The notes under the pieces: model-generated
Seen by the model: the letters and a program-made list of their open reading frames with translations, nothing else
Database searches by the model: none
What the model was told of the DNA's origin: nothing
Assembly (NCBI RefSeq): GCF_021991875.1
Contig: NZ_JAHLKR010000005.1
Span: 62,001 to 126,000 of the forward strand
Direction: 5' to 3'
Length of the DNA stretch: 64,000 nt
Origin: Mycetohabitans sp. B8
GTDB taxonomy: Bacteria > Pseudomonadota > Gammaproteobacteria > Burkholderiales > Burkholderiaceae
Program-made: the position numbers and the translations under genes
Shown here: one piece after another, positions 43,195 to 53,368 of the stretch
Numbering within the stretch: the first letter of the stretch is position 1
Layout of the letters: each line of letters begins with the position of its first letter

Positions 43195-43283
43195 TCACGC
43201 GTTAGAGTGCCTGCCGCGCGAATGCGACGGATAAGATGATGTTCGGGGGCGCTATATCGCCCAAGACGCTCTAAAGGGGAAAA

Positions 43284-43895
43284 ATGAAACTCATCGGTTC
43301 GCTCAGCAGCCCGTTCGTGCGCAAAGTACGGATTGTGATGGCTGAAAAGAAAATCGACTACAAGCTGGTGCTCGAGAATCCCTGGGCGGCCGATACGGTC
43401 ATTCACGACTTCAATCCGCTGGGCAAGGTGCCATGCTTGGTTATGGAGGACGGCGAGGCGATGTTCGATTCGCGGGTCATTTGCGAGTACCTCGACACGC
43501 TGACGCCGGTGGGCAAACTGTTGCCGCAACTTGGCCGCGAGCGCGCCGCGGTGCGTTGCTGGGAGGCGCTGACCGACGGAGTGCTCGAGGCTGCGGTGCT
43601 GGTGCAGGTCGAAGCCACACAGCGCGACGAGGGTCAGCGCAGTCAAGCGTGGGTGGAGCGGCAAAAACGCAAGATCCACGCCGGCCTCGCTGCGATGGCG
43701 CGCGGACTCGGCGAGCGGCCGTGGTGCCACGGCAATCACTACACGCTGGCCGACATTGCGCTCGGCTGTACACTCGGCTATTTGGACTTTCGCATGCCGG
43801 AGTTAGCGTGGCGCGATGCGCACCCAAATCTGGGCAAGCACTTCACGAAGCTGTCGCAGCGGCAGGCGTTTGTCGATACGTTGCCGCAGGCGTGA
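43284..43895 (+). CDS. Glutathione S-transferase family protein
   Basis: A 203-residue GST. The N-terminal thioredoxin-like domain shows [25 protein letters not shown] and [12 protein letters not shown] (glutathione-binding Glu/Asp-Ser); the helical C-terminal domain has [26 protein letters not shown] region precedes the ATG. Its last 53 bp overlap the end of mnmA on the opposite strand. Substrate unknown. Confidence 0.92.
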   Translation: MKLIGSLSSPFVRKVRIVMAEKKIDYKLVLENPWAADTVIHDFNPLGKVPCLVMEDGEAMFDSRVICEYLDTLTPVGKLLPQLGRERAAVRCWEALTDGVLEAAVLVQVEATQRDEGQRSQAWVERQKRKIHAGLAAMARGLGERPWCHGNHYTLADIALGCTLGYLDFRMPELAWRDAHPNLGKHFTKLSQRQAFVDTLPQA

Positions 43896-44985
43896 ACGGC
43901 GCCGACGTGGCGCCGATGATACCGCCGCCCAAGCACACGTCGCCGTCGTACAGCACGGCGGATTGCCCCGGCGTCACCGCCCATTGCGGCTGCGCGAAGC
44001 GCAACGCGAAGTGCCCGTCTGGCGCATGCTGGAACGTGCAGGTCGCGTCCTGCTGGCGATAGCGCGTTTTAGCCGCGCACGGGTGCCCGTCCTGCGGTGC
44101 TGCGCCTGAAATCCAACTGGCGTTCTCCGCCTGTAGCGTCGAGCTGAGCAACCACGGGTGATCGTGCCCCTGCACGACGTACAGTGTGTTGTCCGCAATG
44201 TCCTTGCCGGCGACGAACCACGGCTCGCCGCTGCCATCGCGGCTGCCGCCCAGGCCGATCCCCTTGCGCTGACCCAATGTGTAAAATGCGAGCCCGATGT
44301 GTTCGCCGACGACCTTGCCATCCGAGGTTTTCATTGGGCCGGGGCGGGTCGGCAGATAGCGGTTCAGGAACGTGCGGAACGGCCGCTCGCCGATGAAGCA
44401 GATGCCAGTCGAGTCCTTCTTTGCCGCGTTGGGCAACCCGATTTGCGCGGCAATCTCGCGAACCCGCGTTTTGGGCATGTCGCCGAGCGGAAACAATGTG
44501 CGGCTCAATTGCGATTGGTTCAGGCGATGCAGGAAGTAGGATTGGTCTTTGGACGAGTCCAGTGCCTTGAGCAGTTCGAACCGCTCGCCGACCCGGCGCA
44601 CGCGAGCGTAGTGCCCGGTCGCGATGGTTTGCGCACCCAGCGCCATCGCGTGGTCCAAAAATGCCTTGAATTTGATCTCCGCATTGCACAGCACATCCGG
44701 ATTGGGCGTGCGGCCCGCCGAATACTCGTGCAGGAACTCGGCAAAAACCCTGTCCTTGTACTGCGTGGCGAAGTTCACCGCTTCGACGTCGATGCCGACG
44801 AGGTCCGCGACCGATACGACGTCGATCCAGTCCTGCCGGCTCGAGCAATATTCGTTGTTGTCGTCGTCTTCCCAGTTCTTCATGAACAGGCCGACCACCT
44901 CGTAGCCCTGCTGCTTGAGCAGCCACGCGGCGACCGACGAATCCACGCCGCCGGACATGCCGACGACCACGCGTTGCTTTGCCAT
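43843..44985 (-). CDS. mnmA: tRNA-specific 2-thiouridylase
   Basis: A 380-residue enzyme that thiolates U34 of Lys, Glu and Gln tRNAs. The PP-loop is [15 protein letters not shown] at residues 9-23, and the catalytic Cys residues lie in [10 protein letters not shown] and [12 protein letters not shown]. The C-terminal beta-barrel ends with a variable Ala/Thr tail. The 3' end overlaps gst tail to tail by 53 bp, so the last about 18 codons of each protein share DNA. Confidence 0.96.
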   Translation of the reverse strand: MAKQRVVVGMSGGVDSSVAAWLLKQQGYEVVGLFMKNWEDDDNNEYCSSRQDWIDVVSVADLVGIDVEAVNFATQYKDRVFAEFLHEYSAGRTPNPDVLCNAEIKFKAFLDHAMALGAQTIATGHYARVRRVGERFELLKALDSSKDQSYFLHRLNQSQLSRTLFPLGDMPKTRVREIAAQIGLPNAAKKDSTGICFIGERPFRTFLNRYLPTRPGPMKTSDGKVVGEHIGLAFYTLGQRKGIGLGGSRDGSGEPWFVAGKDIADNTLYVVQGHDHPWLLSSTLQAENASWISGAAPQDGHPCAAKTRYRQQDATCTFQHAPDGHFALRFAQPQWAVTPGQSAVLYDGDVCLGGGIIGATSAPFTPAATYRQTPAAATAS

Positions 44986-45074
44986 GATGCGTTACCGTTG
45001 CCAGTTTGGGCGCCGCGGGCGCCACGCGGCGCGAGCGCCGGTTGGGTTGCTCAAAGCCGGTCGCGGCACGCTGT

Positions 45075-45551
45075 CTAGCGCGGTGCGGCCGGATGGGATT
45101 GCACGAGTTTGAGCGGATAGCGGCGTCCCGCCAGGTAGTCCTCGATACAACGCAACACGAGTGGCGTGCGGTGGCGCGACGCTTGCGCGCGCACCGCGTC
45201 GGCGCTCAGCCAGACCGTGCGCAGGATATCGGGGTCGAGCTCGCGCGGGACTGGATCGTGGCTGGCGGTGCCGCAGTACGTAAAGCGGACATAGGTGGCT
45301 GGCACACCGTGCCCTCGCTCGAACTGCGCGACGTACACGCCAACTAACGCCTGCGGCGTGAACACTTGCCCGGTCTCCTCAAGCGTTTCGCGCACGACCG
45401 CCTCGAGCAGCGTTTCGCCCGGCTCCAGGTGACCCGCCGGCTGGTTCAGCCGCAGCCCGTGCGGCGTGTGCTCCTCGACCAGCAGGAACCGCTGCCCGTG
45501 CTCGATGATGGCGGCCACGGTCACGTGCGGCGCCCACAGTTGCGTATCCAT
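45075..45551 (-). CDS. NUDIX hydrolase (NudJ-like)
   Basis: A 158-residue pyrophosphatase with the Nudix box GHLEPGETLLEAVVRETLEE followed by TG, complete with the catalytic Glu residues. NudJ-type proteins act on thiamine or nucleoside pyrophosphates, and in betaproteobacteria commonly sit next to mnmA. The ATG at 45551 (MDTQLWAPHVTVAAI) is preferred to a TTG at 45560. It is 89 bp upstream of mnmA on the same strand. Confidence 0.92.
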   Translation of the reverse strand: MDTQLWAPHVTVAAIIEHGQRFLLVEEHTPHGLRLNQPAGHLEPGETLLEAVVRETLEETGQVFTPQALVGVYVAQFERGHGVPATYVRFTYCGTASHDPVPRELDPDILRTVWLSADAVRAQASRHRTPLVLRCIEDYLAGRRYPLKLVQSHPAAPR

Positions 45552-45859
45552 AAGGTCCAATATTGTACCGCTGTCTGGGGCAGCGAGCGGCCTTTCATCC
45601 GCGCGCCGGCGCGGCGGTCCATCTGGTGGTGGGCACCGACTCGCGACCGTGTGGTGCGATCCAGGTCCCTATGGTATTTCCCGCTTGCAGCTAACGATGT
45701 CGGACGCAGCGTCACCGGTACCGATAAGCGCTCAAGGAGGTCAACAAGGCAGATCGGAGTGTCCGCCCAGACGCGGGAAGGCGAAACGTGCGTTGCGGCG
45801 ACGCCGGAGACGGTCAAAAAGCGGGAGTGGGGGCGGGCGCGTTGCCAGCGCTGGGCCTT
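45552..45859. other. Intergenic stretch, nothing recognised
   Basis: About 310 bp between the RlmL-type gene and the NUDIX gene. Frames are open on both strands for up to 100 codons but give no recognisable protein. No hairpin with a U-tract was seen. Confidence 0.4.
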
Positions 45860-47152
45860 TCAATCGGATGAGCCCGTCTGCGCGCGCGCCGCCGAGCGTT
45901 GCCGCATCGCGCCGGCGACCAGGTCGAAGCGGAACAGCCGGCATTCGAGCGCGCCGTTGTACAACGGCGTCTTCGTCGATTCGCGCAGCCGCATCTGGCC
46001 GGGCAGCGTACGATCGGCGCTGAGCACGAACGCGTGCCAGCCGGGGAACCGCTGCTTGAGCACGTCGCCGAACGAGCGGAAGAACGCGCTGTCCGCGTCG
46101 TCCGGACGGGCGCGTTGGAATCCCGTGCCGTCGTCGCCGCCCGTGCGAGCGCTGCGGCCGCGCACGGCGATTCGCTCGCCGTAGGGCGGATTGGCCACCA
46201 GTACGCCCGGCGTGTCGCATGGCGCCACGATGTCGCGCGCATCGAGTTGCTTGAGCGGCACCATTGGCACACCTGCGCGCTGCAGGTTCGCGGCGGCCTT
46301 GGCCAGCATGTCGCCGGACACGTCGCTGCCGTAGATCGACAGCGTATCGCCTGGCGTGGCACGCGCGCCGGCCTCGCGCCTAGCGTCCAGCGCTTGCGCC
46401 TTCAGGCGCTGCCACGCGCCGACATCGTAGTGTTTGAGCTTTTCGAATCCGAAACGCCGGTCCACGCCCGGCGCGATGCCTAGCGCGATCTGCGCGGCCT
46501 CGGCGATGAACGTGCCGCTGCCGCACATCGGATCGAACAGCGGCGTGCCGGGTGTCCAGCCGGTCAGCCGCAGGATTCCGGCGGCCAGATTCTCGCGCAA
46601 TGGCGCGGCGCCTTTGTCCAGGCGCCACCCGCGCTTGAACAACGGCTCGCCGGAGGTGTCCAGGTACAGCGTGCAGTCTGTGGCGGTCACGAACGCCTGC
46701 ACCCGCACGTCTGGTTCGACGGTGTCGATGCTGGGCCGCGCACCGGTCTGCTCGCGCAGCCGGTCGCAGATCGCGTCCTTGATGCGCAGCGTCGTAAATT
46801 CCAGACTGCGCAGCGGCGACTTGATCGCGGTCACGTCCACCCGCAACGTGCGACTGGCGTCAAACCATTGCTCCCACGGCTGCTCGCGTGCCAGCGCGTA
46901 GATATCGTGCTCGTCGCGATAGGGCCGCGCGGCGATCTTCAGCAGAATCCGGCTGGCGATCCGCGAATGTAGGTTGGCCGCGATGGCGGCAGCCCATGCA
47001 CCGCTGAACGGCACGCCGCCAGCCGCCGGCGCTCGCACGACGAACGTCGGATCGGCGGCGAGCGCGGACAATTCGCCGAGTTCGACGGCGAGCGTGCCCT
47101 CCAGGCCGCGGGGGCAGGGGGCGAAGAATTCGAGGCGGGTGGCGAGGGACAT
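45860..47152 (-). CDS. THUMP-domain 23S rRNA methyltransferase (RlmL-type)
   Basis: A 430-residue SAM-dependent RNA methyltransferase corresponding to the RlmL half of RlmKL, which makes m2G2445 in 23S rRNA. N-terminal THUMP region about residues 55-170, then the methyltransferase domain with motif I FDPMCGSGTFIAEAA and catalytic motif NPPYGER. The RlmK half is absent, as usual for this betaproteobacterial form. The ATG at 47152 (MSLATRLEFFAPCPRGLEG) is conserved. Confidence 0.92.
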   Translation of the reverse strand: MSLATRLEFFAPCPRGLEGTLAVELGELSALAADPTFVVRAPAAGGVPFSGAWAAAIAANLHSRIASRILLKIAARPYRDEHDIYALAREQPWEQWFDASRTLRVDVTAIKSPLRSLEFTTLRIKDAICDRLREQTGARPSIDTVEPDVRVQAFVTATDCTLYLDTSGEPLFKRGWRLDKGAAPLRENLAAGILRLTGWTPGTPLFDPMCGSGTFIAEAAQIALGIAPGVDRRFGFEKLKHYDVGAWQRLKAQALDARREAGARATPGDTLSIYGSDVSGDMLAKAAANLQRAGVPMVPLKQLDARDIVAPCDTPGVLVANPPYGERIAVRGRSARTGGDDGTGFQRARPDDADSAFFRSFGDVLKQRFPGWHAFVLSADRTLPGQMRLRESTKTPLYNGALECRLFRFDLVAGAMRQRSAARAQTGSSD

Positions 47153-47357
47153 GGGGAACGCGCTGGGCGCAAAACGGACCAGTACGTATTGTACGTGGCC
47201 ACGCGACCGATGAGCCGGCCCCGAGCCCCGATGTCTTGGCCGTGGGTGCCGCCGCGTCCGCCGCATCGGCCCGTACAGCCGCCAGACGGTACTTTGCCGT
47301 CTTGGGCAGATGGTAGAATGTCCGGCTATTTTGACCTTCCACCACGGAGAGACCAAC

Positions 47358-47687
47358 GTGTTCATTTCCAATGCGTACGCCCAGGCCGCACCCGCCGCAG
47401 GCGGTGCCGCCGGCTTTATTCAGACGTACGGCTTCTTCATCCTGATGATCGCGGTGCTGTATTTCTTCATGATCCGTCCTCAGATGAAGCGGCAGAAGGA
47501 GCACCGGAACATGCTCGCCGCGATGACCAAGGGCGACGAAGTGCTCACGTCCGGCGGTATCGTGGGCAAGGTCACGAAGGTCGGCGAGGCCTATGTTGGC
47601 GTCGAGTTGTCCGACGGCGTCGAGGTCACCGTGCAAAAGAGCGCGGTCTCGGCGATCCTGCCCAAGGGCACGATCAAGTCGCTCTGA
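47358..47687 (+). CDS. yajC: Preprotein translocase subunit YajC
   Basis: A 109-residue accessory protein of SecDF. The GTG at 47358 (VFISNAYAQA) is chosen: GGAGAG lies seven bases upstream and the mature start agrees with relatives. One membrane helix (FFILMIAVLYFFMIRPQMKR) is followed by the conserved KGDEVLTSGGIVGKVTKV. A TAGAAT at 47314-47319 may be the -10 box. First gene of yajC-secD-secF. Confidence 0.95.
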   Translation: MFISNAYAQAAPAAGGAAGFIQTYGFFILMIAVLYFFMIRPQMKRQKEHRNMLAAMTKGDEVLTSGGIVGKVTKVGEAYVGVELSDGVEVTVQKSAVSAILPKGTIKSL

Positions 47688-47798
47688 TCGTCGGTGTGTG
47701 TCCGGTCCGCGCGGCACGGCGCTTGGTGCGCCGACCGCGCGCCGAAGCGGACACAGCCCGGCGAGCGTCGCGCCAGAATTCCCCTGTCCGGTCATTCC

Positions 47799-49856
47799 AT
47801 GAATCGCTATCCCCTCTGGAAATACGTCGTGATGCTGGTGGCGCTTGCCATCGGCTTGCTGTACACGCTGCCCAACTTCTTCGGCGAGGCGCCGGCGGTG
47901 CAGGTGTCCAGCGGCAAGGCGACGGTCAAGCTGGACTCGTCGGTGCTCAATACTGTCGAGTCGACGCTCGCCGCGAACGGCGTGCAGGCGGACGACGTGA
48001 CGTTTGACAACACGAGTCAGAACGCGACTATCCGCGTGCGGCTGAAGGACACCGACACGCAACTGCGCGTGAAGGACCTGCTGCAAAAGGCGCTCAATGC
48101 CGATCCGACGGATCCGACCTACATCGTCGCGCTGAACCTGCAATCGGCGTCGCCGCGCTGGCTAGCGTCGCTGCACGCGCTGCCGATGTACCTGGGCCTG
48201 GACTTGCGCGGCGGCGTGCACTTCCTGTTGCAGGTAGACTTGGCCGGCGCGCTGAACAAGAAGCTCGATTCAGACGCAGCCGATGCGCGTACGCTGCTGC
48301 GCGACAAGTCGATCCGCGATGGCGGCGTGAACCGCGTCGGCCAGACGGTGGTAGTCAACTTCGTCGATCAGGACGTCGCGAACCGTGCGCGCCAGCTGCT
48401 GTCGGACAACGTCACCGAGTTGACCTGGCAGGTGCAGCCGGCCGCCGGCGGCTATCAGGTCGTGGGCGCGTTCACACCGGCCGCGCAAAAAGCGGTACTG
48501 GACAGCGCGCTAAAGCAAAACATCACAACGCTGCACAACCGAGTCAACGAACTTGGCGTCGCGGAACCGATCGTGCAGCAGCAGGGCACGGACCGGATCG
48601 TCGTCGAACTGCCCGGCGTGCAGGACACCGCAAAGGCCAAGGACATCATCGGGCGGACCGCGACGCTCGAGGCCCGCATGGCCGATTACCAGAATCTGGT
48701 GCGCAACATCAACGATCCGGTGCCGGCCGGTGATGACCTGTTCACGCAGGGCAACGGCGCGCCGGTGTACCTGAAGAAACAAGTGATTTTCACCGGCGAC
48801 CGGATCACCGACGCATCGGCCGGTTTCGACGAGCATCAGCGTCCGGCAGTGAAGATCCGCCTCGATGCGCGCGGTGGACGGGTACTGCGCGATGTGTCGC
48901 GCGACAACATCGGCAAGCCGATGGCGATCGTGTTGTTCGAGAAGAACAAGGGCGAGTTGCTGACGGTGGCGACGATCCAGTCCGAGCTCGGCGAAAACTT
49001 CCAGATCACTGGTCAGCCGACGCCCCAGGCGGCGACCGATCTCGCGCTATTGTTGCGCGCCGGCTCGCTGGCCGCGCCGATGGAGATCATCGAGGAACGC
49101 ACAATCGGACCGAGCCTGGGCGCGGACAACATTAGAAAAGGTTTCGACTCGGTGCAGTACGGGTTCGCCGCAATCGCGGTGTTCATGATCGCGTACTACA
49201 TGCTGTTTGGGCTGATCTCGGTGATTGCGTTGTCAGTGAACCTGCTGCTGCTCGTCGCGGTGCTGTCGATGATGCAGGCGACGCTGACATTGCCCGGCAT
49301 CGCGGCGATCGCACTGGCATTGGGCATGGCGATCGACGCGAACGTGCTGATCAACGAGCGCATCCGCGAAGAGCTGCGTCACGGCGCGCCTGCGCAACTG
49401 GCGATCCAGAATGGCTTCTCGCATGCATGGGCGACGATCCTGGATTCGAACGTCACGACGCTGATCGCCGGCCTGGCGCTGCTCGCGTTCGGCTCCGGGC
49501 CGGTGCGCGGCTTTGCGGTCGTGCACTGTATCGGCATCCTGACATCGATGTTCTCTGCAGTGTTCTTCGCACGTGGGTTGGTGAACCTGTGGTACGGCGG
49601 CAAGAAGAAGCTCAAGTCGCTGTCCATTGGCCAGGTATGGCGTCCGGAAGGCGCGCCGGTCGCGTACGCCGAATCTGCTCAGGAGGGGGCGGCCGGCGCG
49701 GCGCAGGCGCTGTCACACACTCCAGGTGCCAAGCGTACGGGACCCAAACGCGCGGTGCGGCGCAATGCGCCAGCGGTGCCGCGGCCCGGCGATGTGTCCC
49801 CGTCGGAACGCACATCGCAACGTGATGCACCGACCAAGCCGGGCCAGTCCCGCTGA
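47799..49856 (+). CDS. secD: Protein translocase subunit SecD
   Basis: A 685-residue membrane protein that with SecF uses the proton gradient to pull exported proteins across. The start MNRYPLWKYVVMLVAL at 47799 follows yajC by 111 bp. It has a large periplasmic domain (LGLDLRGGVHFLLQVD; GRTATLEARM) and six helices with the Asp-containing ALGMAIDANVLINERIREE. The C-terminal 60 residues are a variable Pro/Ala/Arg tail. Confidence 0.97.
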   Translation: MNRYPLWKYVVMLVALAIGLLYTLPNFFGEAPAVQVSSGKATVKLDSSVLNTVESTLAANGVQADDVTFDNTSQNATIRVRLKDTDTQLRVKDLLQKALNADPTDPTYIVALNLQSASPRWLASLHALPMYLGLDLRGGVHFLLQVDLAGALNKKLDSDAADARTLLRDKSIRDGGVNRVGQTVVVNFVDQDVANRARQLLSDNVTELTWQVQPAAGGYQVVGAFTPAAQKAVLDSALKQNITTLHNRVNELGVAEPIVQQQGTDRIVVELPGVQDTAKAKDIIGRTATLEARMADYQNLVRNINDPVPAGDDLFTQGNGAPVYLKKQVIFTGDRITDASAGFDEHQRPAVKIRLDARGGRVLRDVSRDNIGKPMAIVLFEKNKGELLTVATIQSELGENFQITGQPTPQAATDLALLLRAGSLAAPMEIIEERTIGPSLGADNIRKGFDSVQYGFAAIAVFMIAYYMLFGLISVIALSVNLLLLVAVLSMMQATLTLPGIAAIALALGMAIDANVLINERIREELRHGAPAQLAIQNGFSHAWATILDSNVTTLIAGLALLAFGSGPVRGFAVVHCIGILTSMFSAVFFARGLVNLWYGGKKKLKSLSIGQVWRPEGAPVAYAESAQEGAAGAAQALSHTPGAKRTGPKRAVRRNAPAVPRPGDVSPSERTSQRDAPTKPGQSR

Positions 49857-49874
49857 CCACGCTCGGAGACCCTC

Positions 49875-50825
49875 ATGGAATTTTTCCGGATTCACAAAGA
49901 CATTCCGTTTATGAAGCGGGCGTTGATCTTCAACGTGATCTCGCTCGTGACGTTCCTTCTCGCGGTGTTCTTTCTGCTGCATCGCGGTCTGCATTTGTCC
50001 GTCGAATTTACCGGCGGCACCGTGCTAGAAATCCACACGCCGCAAGCTGCGCAAGTCGACCCGATTCGCGGCGCGCTGGACAAAATCGGCTATGCCGATG
50101 CGCAGGTACAGACCTTTGGCACGTCGCGTGATGTGCTGATCCGGCTGCCGTTGAAGGGGGGGCTGTCGTCGGCGCAGCAAAGCGACCAGGTGATGGCCGC
50201 GCTGAACGAGCTTGATGCGCAGATCAAGCTACAACGCGTGGAGTTCGTCGGGCCACAGGTGGGCAAGGAGCTTGCGACCGACGGGTTGCTTGCGCTCGCG
50301 TGCGTGGTCGTGGGCATCGTGATCTACCTGTCGTTTCGCTTCGAATGGAAATATGCGATCGCCGGGATCATTGCGAACCTGCACGACGTCGTGATCATCC
50401 TGGGTTTCTTTGCGTTCTTCCAGTGGGAGTTCTCGCTGTCGGTGCTGGCTGCGGTGCTCGCGGTGCTCGGCTATTCGGTCAACGAATCCGTGGTCATTTT
50501 CGATCGGATTCGCGAGACGTTCCGGCGCGAGCGCAAGATGACGGTCACCGAGGTCATCAATCATGCGATCACGAGCACGATGTCGCGCACAATCATCACG
50601 CACGGCTCGACGCAGATGATGGTGTTGTCGATGCTTTTGTTTGGCGGTCTGACGCTGCACTATTTCGCGCTAGCGCTGACCATCGGTATCTTGTTCGGCA
50701 TCTATTCGTCGGTGTTCGTCGCAGCGGCGCTGGCGATGTGGCTCGGGGTCAAGCGCGAAGACCTGATCAAGGAAAAGAAGGCGGGGTACGACCCGAACGA
50801 TCCGAACGCCGGCGCGCAAGTGTAG
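49875..50825 (+). CDS. secF: Protein translocase subunit SecF
   Basis: A 316-residue partner of SecD. It shows MKRALIFNVISLVTFLLAV (helix 1), LSVEFTGGTVLEI, and the C-terminal membrane core with GYSVNESVVIFDRIRE (proton-relay Asp) and ITSTMSRTIITHGSTQ. It starts 18 bp after secD with GGAGA upstream. Confidence 0.97.
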   Translation: MEFFRIHKDIPFMKRALIFNVISLVTFLLAVFFLLHRGLHLSVEFTGGTVLEIHTPQAAQVDPIRGALDKIGYADAQVQTFGTSRDVLIRLPLKGGLSSAQQSDQVMAALNELDAQIKLQRVEFVGPQVGKELATDGLLALACVVVGIVIYLSFRFEWKYAIAGIIANLHDVVIILGFFAFFQWEFSLSVLAAVLAVLGYSVNESVVIFDRIRETFRRERKMTVTEVINHAITSTMSRTIITHGSTQMMVLSMLLFGGLTLHYFALALTIGILFGIYSSVFVAAALAMWLGVKREDLIKEKKAGYDPNDPNAGAQV

Positions 50826-50883
50826 CCGAGCCGCGCGCGCCGTCCTACGGTGTGTTGGTCGGTCCGTGATGATTCGGACCGGC

Positions 50884-50965
50884 CAACTGCTACGGCACTA
50901 CAACTGCCACAGCCGCTACAACTGCTACGGCCGCTCAACTACAACCACTGCGGCCGCTACAACCA
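50884..50965. repeat. Degenerate CAACTGCYAC / GGCCGCTACAAC tandem repeat
   Basis: The unit ACTACAACTGC(C/T)ACGG or a close variant recurs about four to five times in the gap between the convergent secF and MFS genes. No clear hairpin with a T-run. It may be relic slippage DNA. Confidence 0.6.
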
Positions 50966-50975
50966 GCTCGCGCGT

Positions 50976-52271
50976 TTAGCGCACCGCGAGCCGCAAGCGC
51001 ACCGCGAACAGTGCGACGATGCTGATCGCGGCCGCAAAGATCATGTAGAAGCCGGGTGCCACCTTGGTGCCGGTCGATGCGATCAACCACGAGATGATGA
51101 ACGGTGCAAAACCGCCGAAGATCGTCACGGCGATGTTGTACGACAGTGACAGCCCGGTTGTGCGGGTACTGACCGGGAAAATCTCCGACAGTAACCCGGG
51201 CAGCGTTGCGAAATAGCCGCTCATCAGAAAGCCGAAGATGATCTGCACGACCAGTAGCGTCGCCAAGGTCGGATGCGAGACCAGCATCGCAAACGCAGGG
51301 TAGATCAGCACGAGGATCGCGATCGCCGACGCGAGCATAATGCCGGTGCGGCCGTGCTGGTCGGACCAGTGGCCCACCAGTGGCGATATGACCAACTGGA
51401 TTATGCCGGTCAACAGGATCGCGGCGAATGACGCCGACGCCGGCAGGCCGAGTTGCTTCACCGCAAAGGTCGGCATGAACAGCACGACATACGTCGACAC
51501 GGTAGCCAGAATCACCACACCGATGGCGATGAGCAAACGCTCCTTCTGCGTCGCGAGCGTATCGCGCACGGGCGTCAACGTGGTTGTGTTCGACGTCTCA
51601 GCCGCGACGAACTCGGGCGTCTCATCGACGCACTTGCGGATATACCATGCGACCGGCCCAATCAACAGCCCAAAGAAAAACGGGATCCGCCAGCCCCATG
51701 CATCCATTTGCGCGGGCGATAGGTTGCCATTGAGCACGACGCCGAAGCTGGCCGCGAGCAGCGTCGTGAACCCCTGGCTGGCGACTTGCCAACTGGAGAA
51801 AAAGCCGCGGCGCTGCGGCATGTGCTCAGCCAGGAACGCGGTGGCGCTGCCGAATTCGCCGCCGGCGGAAAAGCCTTGCAGCAATCGCGCGACGACTAGG
51901 ATCAGCGGCGCGGCCAGGCCGATGGTCGCGTAAGGGGGCAGCACGGCGATGATCAGCGTGCCGACCATCATCAGCAAGATCGACAGCGACAGCGCGGCCC
52001 GGCGGCCGGCGCGGTCCGCATAAGCACCGAGCACGATGGCGCCCAGCGGCCGCATGAAGAACGATACGCCGAACGTGCCTAAAGTGAGCAGCAACGATAT
52101 CGTGTCGTTGCCGGCCGGGAAAAATTGCCGAGAGATGACGACGGCAAAAAAGCCGTAGGCGACCAGATCGAACCATTCAAGTGCGTTGCCGATCGAGGCG
52201 GCGGCCACTGCACGCCACACCTTCGGCTGCACGGCCGGGGCGACGGAGGACGACGAGACAGATGCACCCAT
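50976..52271 (-). CDS. MHS-family MFS transporter (ProP/KgtP-like)
   Basis: A 431-residue 12-helix major facilitator. Signatures: ALEWFDLVAYGFFAVVI in helix 1, FFMRPLGAIVLGAYADRAGR in loop 2-3 and RLLQGFSAGGEFGSATAFL in helix 4, typical of the metabolite:proton symporters (ProP, KgtP, citrate). The substrate cannot be assigned. Intact and with no linked enzyme. Confidence 0.9.
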   Translation of the reverse strand: MGASVSSSSVAPAVQPKVWRAVAAASIGNALEWFDLVAYGFFAVVISRQFFPAGNDTISLLLTLGTFGVSFFMRPLGAIVLGAYADRAGRRAALSLSILLMMVGTLIIAVLPPYATIGLAAPLILVVARLLQGFSAGGEFGSATAFLAEHMPQRRGFFSSWQVASQGFTTLLAASFGVVLNGNLSPAQMDAWGWRIPFFFGLLIGPVAWYIRKCVDETPEFVAAETSNTTTLTPVRDTLATQKERLLIAIGVVILATVSTYVVLFMPTFAVKQLGLPASASFAAILLTGIIQLVISPLVGHWSDQHGRTGIMLASAIAILVLIYPAFAMLVSHPTLATLLVVQIIFGFLMSGYFATLPGLLSEIFPVSTRTTGLSLSYNIAVTIFGGFAPFIISWLIASTGTKVAPGFYMIFAAAISIVALFAVRLRLAVR

Positions 52272-52483
52272 GCAAGTCCTTATTCTATGAACTGCGTTGA
52301 CGAATGCCGTCGCCTGATCGTTGCACGCACAATGATTTCCCGGGCGCCGGTGCCTGCGTGCACGTCACCTTAGCGGTAACGCCGTCGGATTTCAACCGTT
52401 AAAAAAGGCGGATCAAAGTCTGCCTTGCGATGCTGGATCGGTTGCGCGCGACGCGGCTCAAGCCGCTTGCTCGGTTGCGTTCA

Positions 52484-53122
52484 TTATTGCTTGATGCCTT
52501 CGACCTGGATCTGGAGCGTGGTCTGCATGTTGAAGCCGTAGGACTTGCCATAGTCCAGCCCGAAGTCAGCGCGGTTGAAGCTGGCCTTGGCATCGGCGCC
52601 GCACCACCAGCGTTTGAGCATCGGATGCTGCTTGCATTGGAACGAGTCCAGCGTTAGCTTCAGCGGCTTGGTGACGCCGTGCAACGTCAGCGTGCCGTCA
52701 ACCTCGACCGGCTTGTCGCCGTCGAACCGGATCGACGTACCCTTGTAGACGGCGTTCGGGTGCTTGGCCACGTCGAACACCTGCGGCCCCCGCAAATGTT
52801 CGTCCAGCTTCGCGTTTCCAGTATTGATCGCCGCCACGTCGATCGTCACGTTGACTGTGCCGCGCTTGGCTTGCGTGTCGAGCGTCACCGTACCGCTCGA
52901 CTTATTGAACTTGCCTCGCCAGATTGACAGACCGCCAAAGTGGTCTGCCTCAAAACTCGGGTACGTATGGTTCGGATCCAGTTGGAATGTCTCCACCGCG
53001 GCCAATGCGCAAGAGGTGAACAGCGTGGCGGCGGCGAGTGCAATGCCGTGCAGCGTGCGTGTTTTTAAGTGTTTGGCAGGGCTGGTGTACTTCTCGGCGC
53101 GGCGGGGAGTCGGGCGGCTCAT
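52484..53122 (-). CDS. YceI-family periplasmic lipid-binding protein
   Basis: A lipocalin-like protein with signal peptide [16 protein letters not shown], then [40 protein letters not shown] and a Cys pair ([18 protein letters not shown]). YceI proteins bind polyisoprenoids. The start is doubtful: the ATG at 53122 gives an odd 25-residue Arg-rich leader; relatives start nearer KTRTLHG, where a CTT stands instead of a start codon. A mutated start is possible. Confidence 0.85.
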   Translation of the reverse strand: MSRPTPRRAEKYTSPAKHLKTRTLHGIALAAATLFTSCALAAVETFQLDPNHTYPSFEADHFGGLSIWRGKFNKSSGTVTLDTQAKRGTVNVTIDVAAINTGNAKLDEHLRGPQVFDVAKHPNAVYKGTSIRFDGDKPVEVDGTLTLHGVTKPLKLTLDSFQCKQHPMLKRWWCGADAKASFNRADFGLDYGKSYGFNMQTTLQIQVEGIKQ

Positions 53123-53368
53123 GAGGCGTGATGTCGTGTAAGCCGGATAGGGTTGTGGCGCGGCGAAAAGCCGCGCTGCCTGGTCCGTCATCGTATCGTA
53201 ACTGCCAACGCGACGTCAGCGGACGGCGTGAAAATCAGCCTCTCCTGTCAGGAAACAATGCAGTAGTATTTCGCTCGAATCCATCCTCATGTTAAACGAG
53301 GCAACGCCGGCGCCATGCTTTGTTAAGATGGACCGCCGCATGGCGCTTACCGGAACCGTCGAACCCGT

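Noticed and set aside
50884-50965. REP/BIME or terminator between secF and the MFS gene
   Set aside because: The repeat has no stable symmetric hairpin followed by a T-run.
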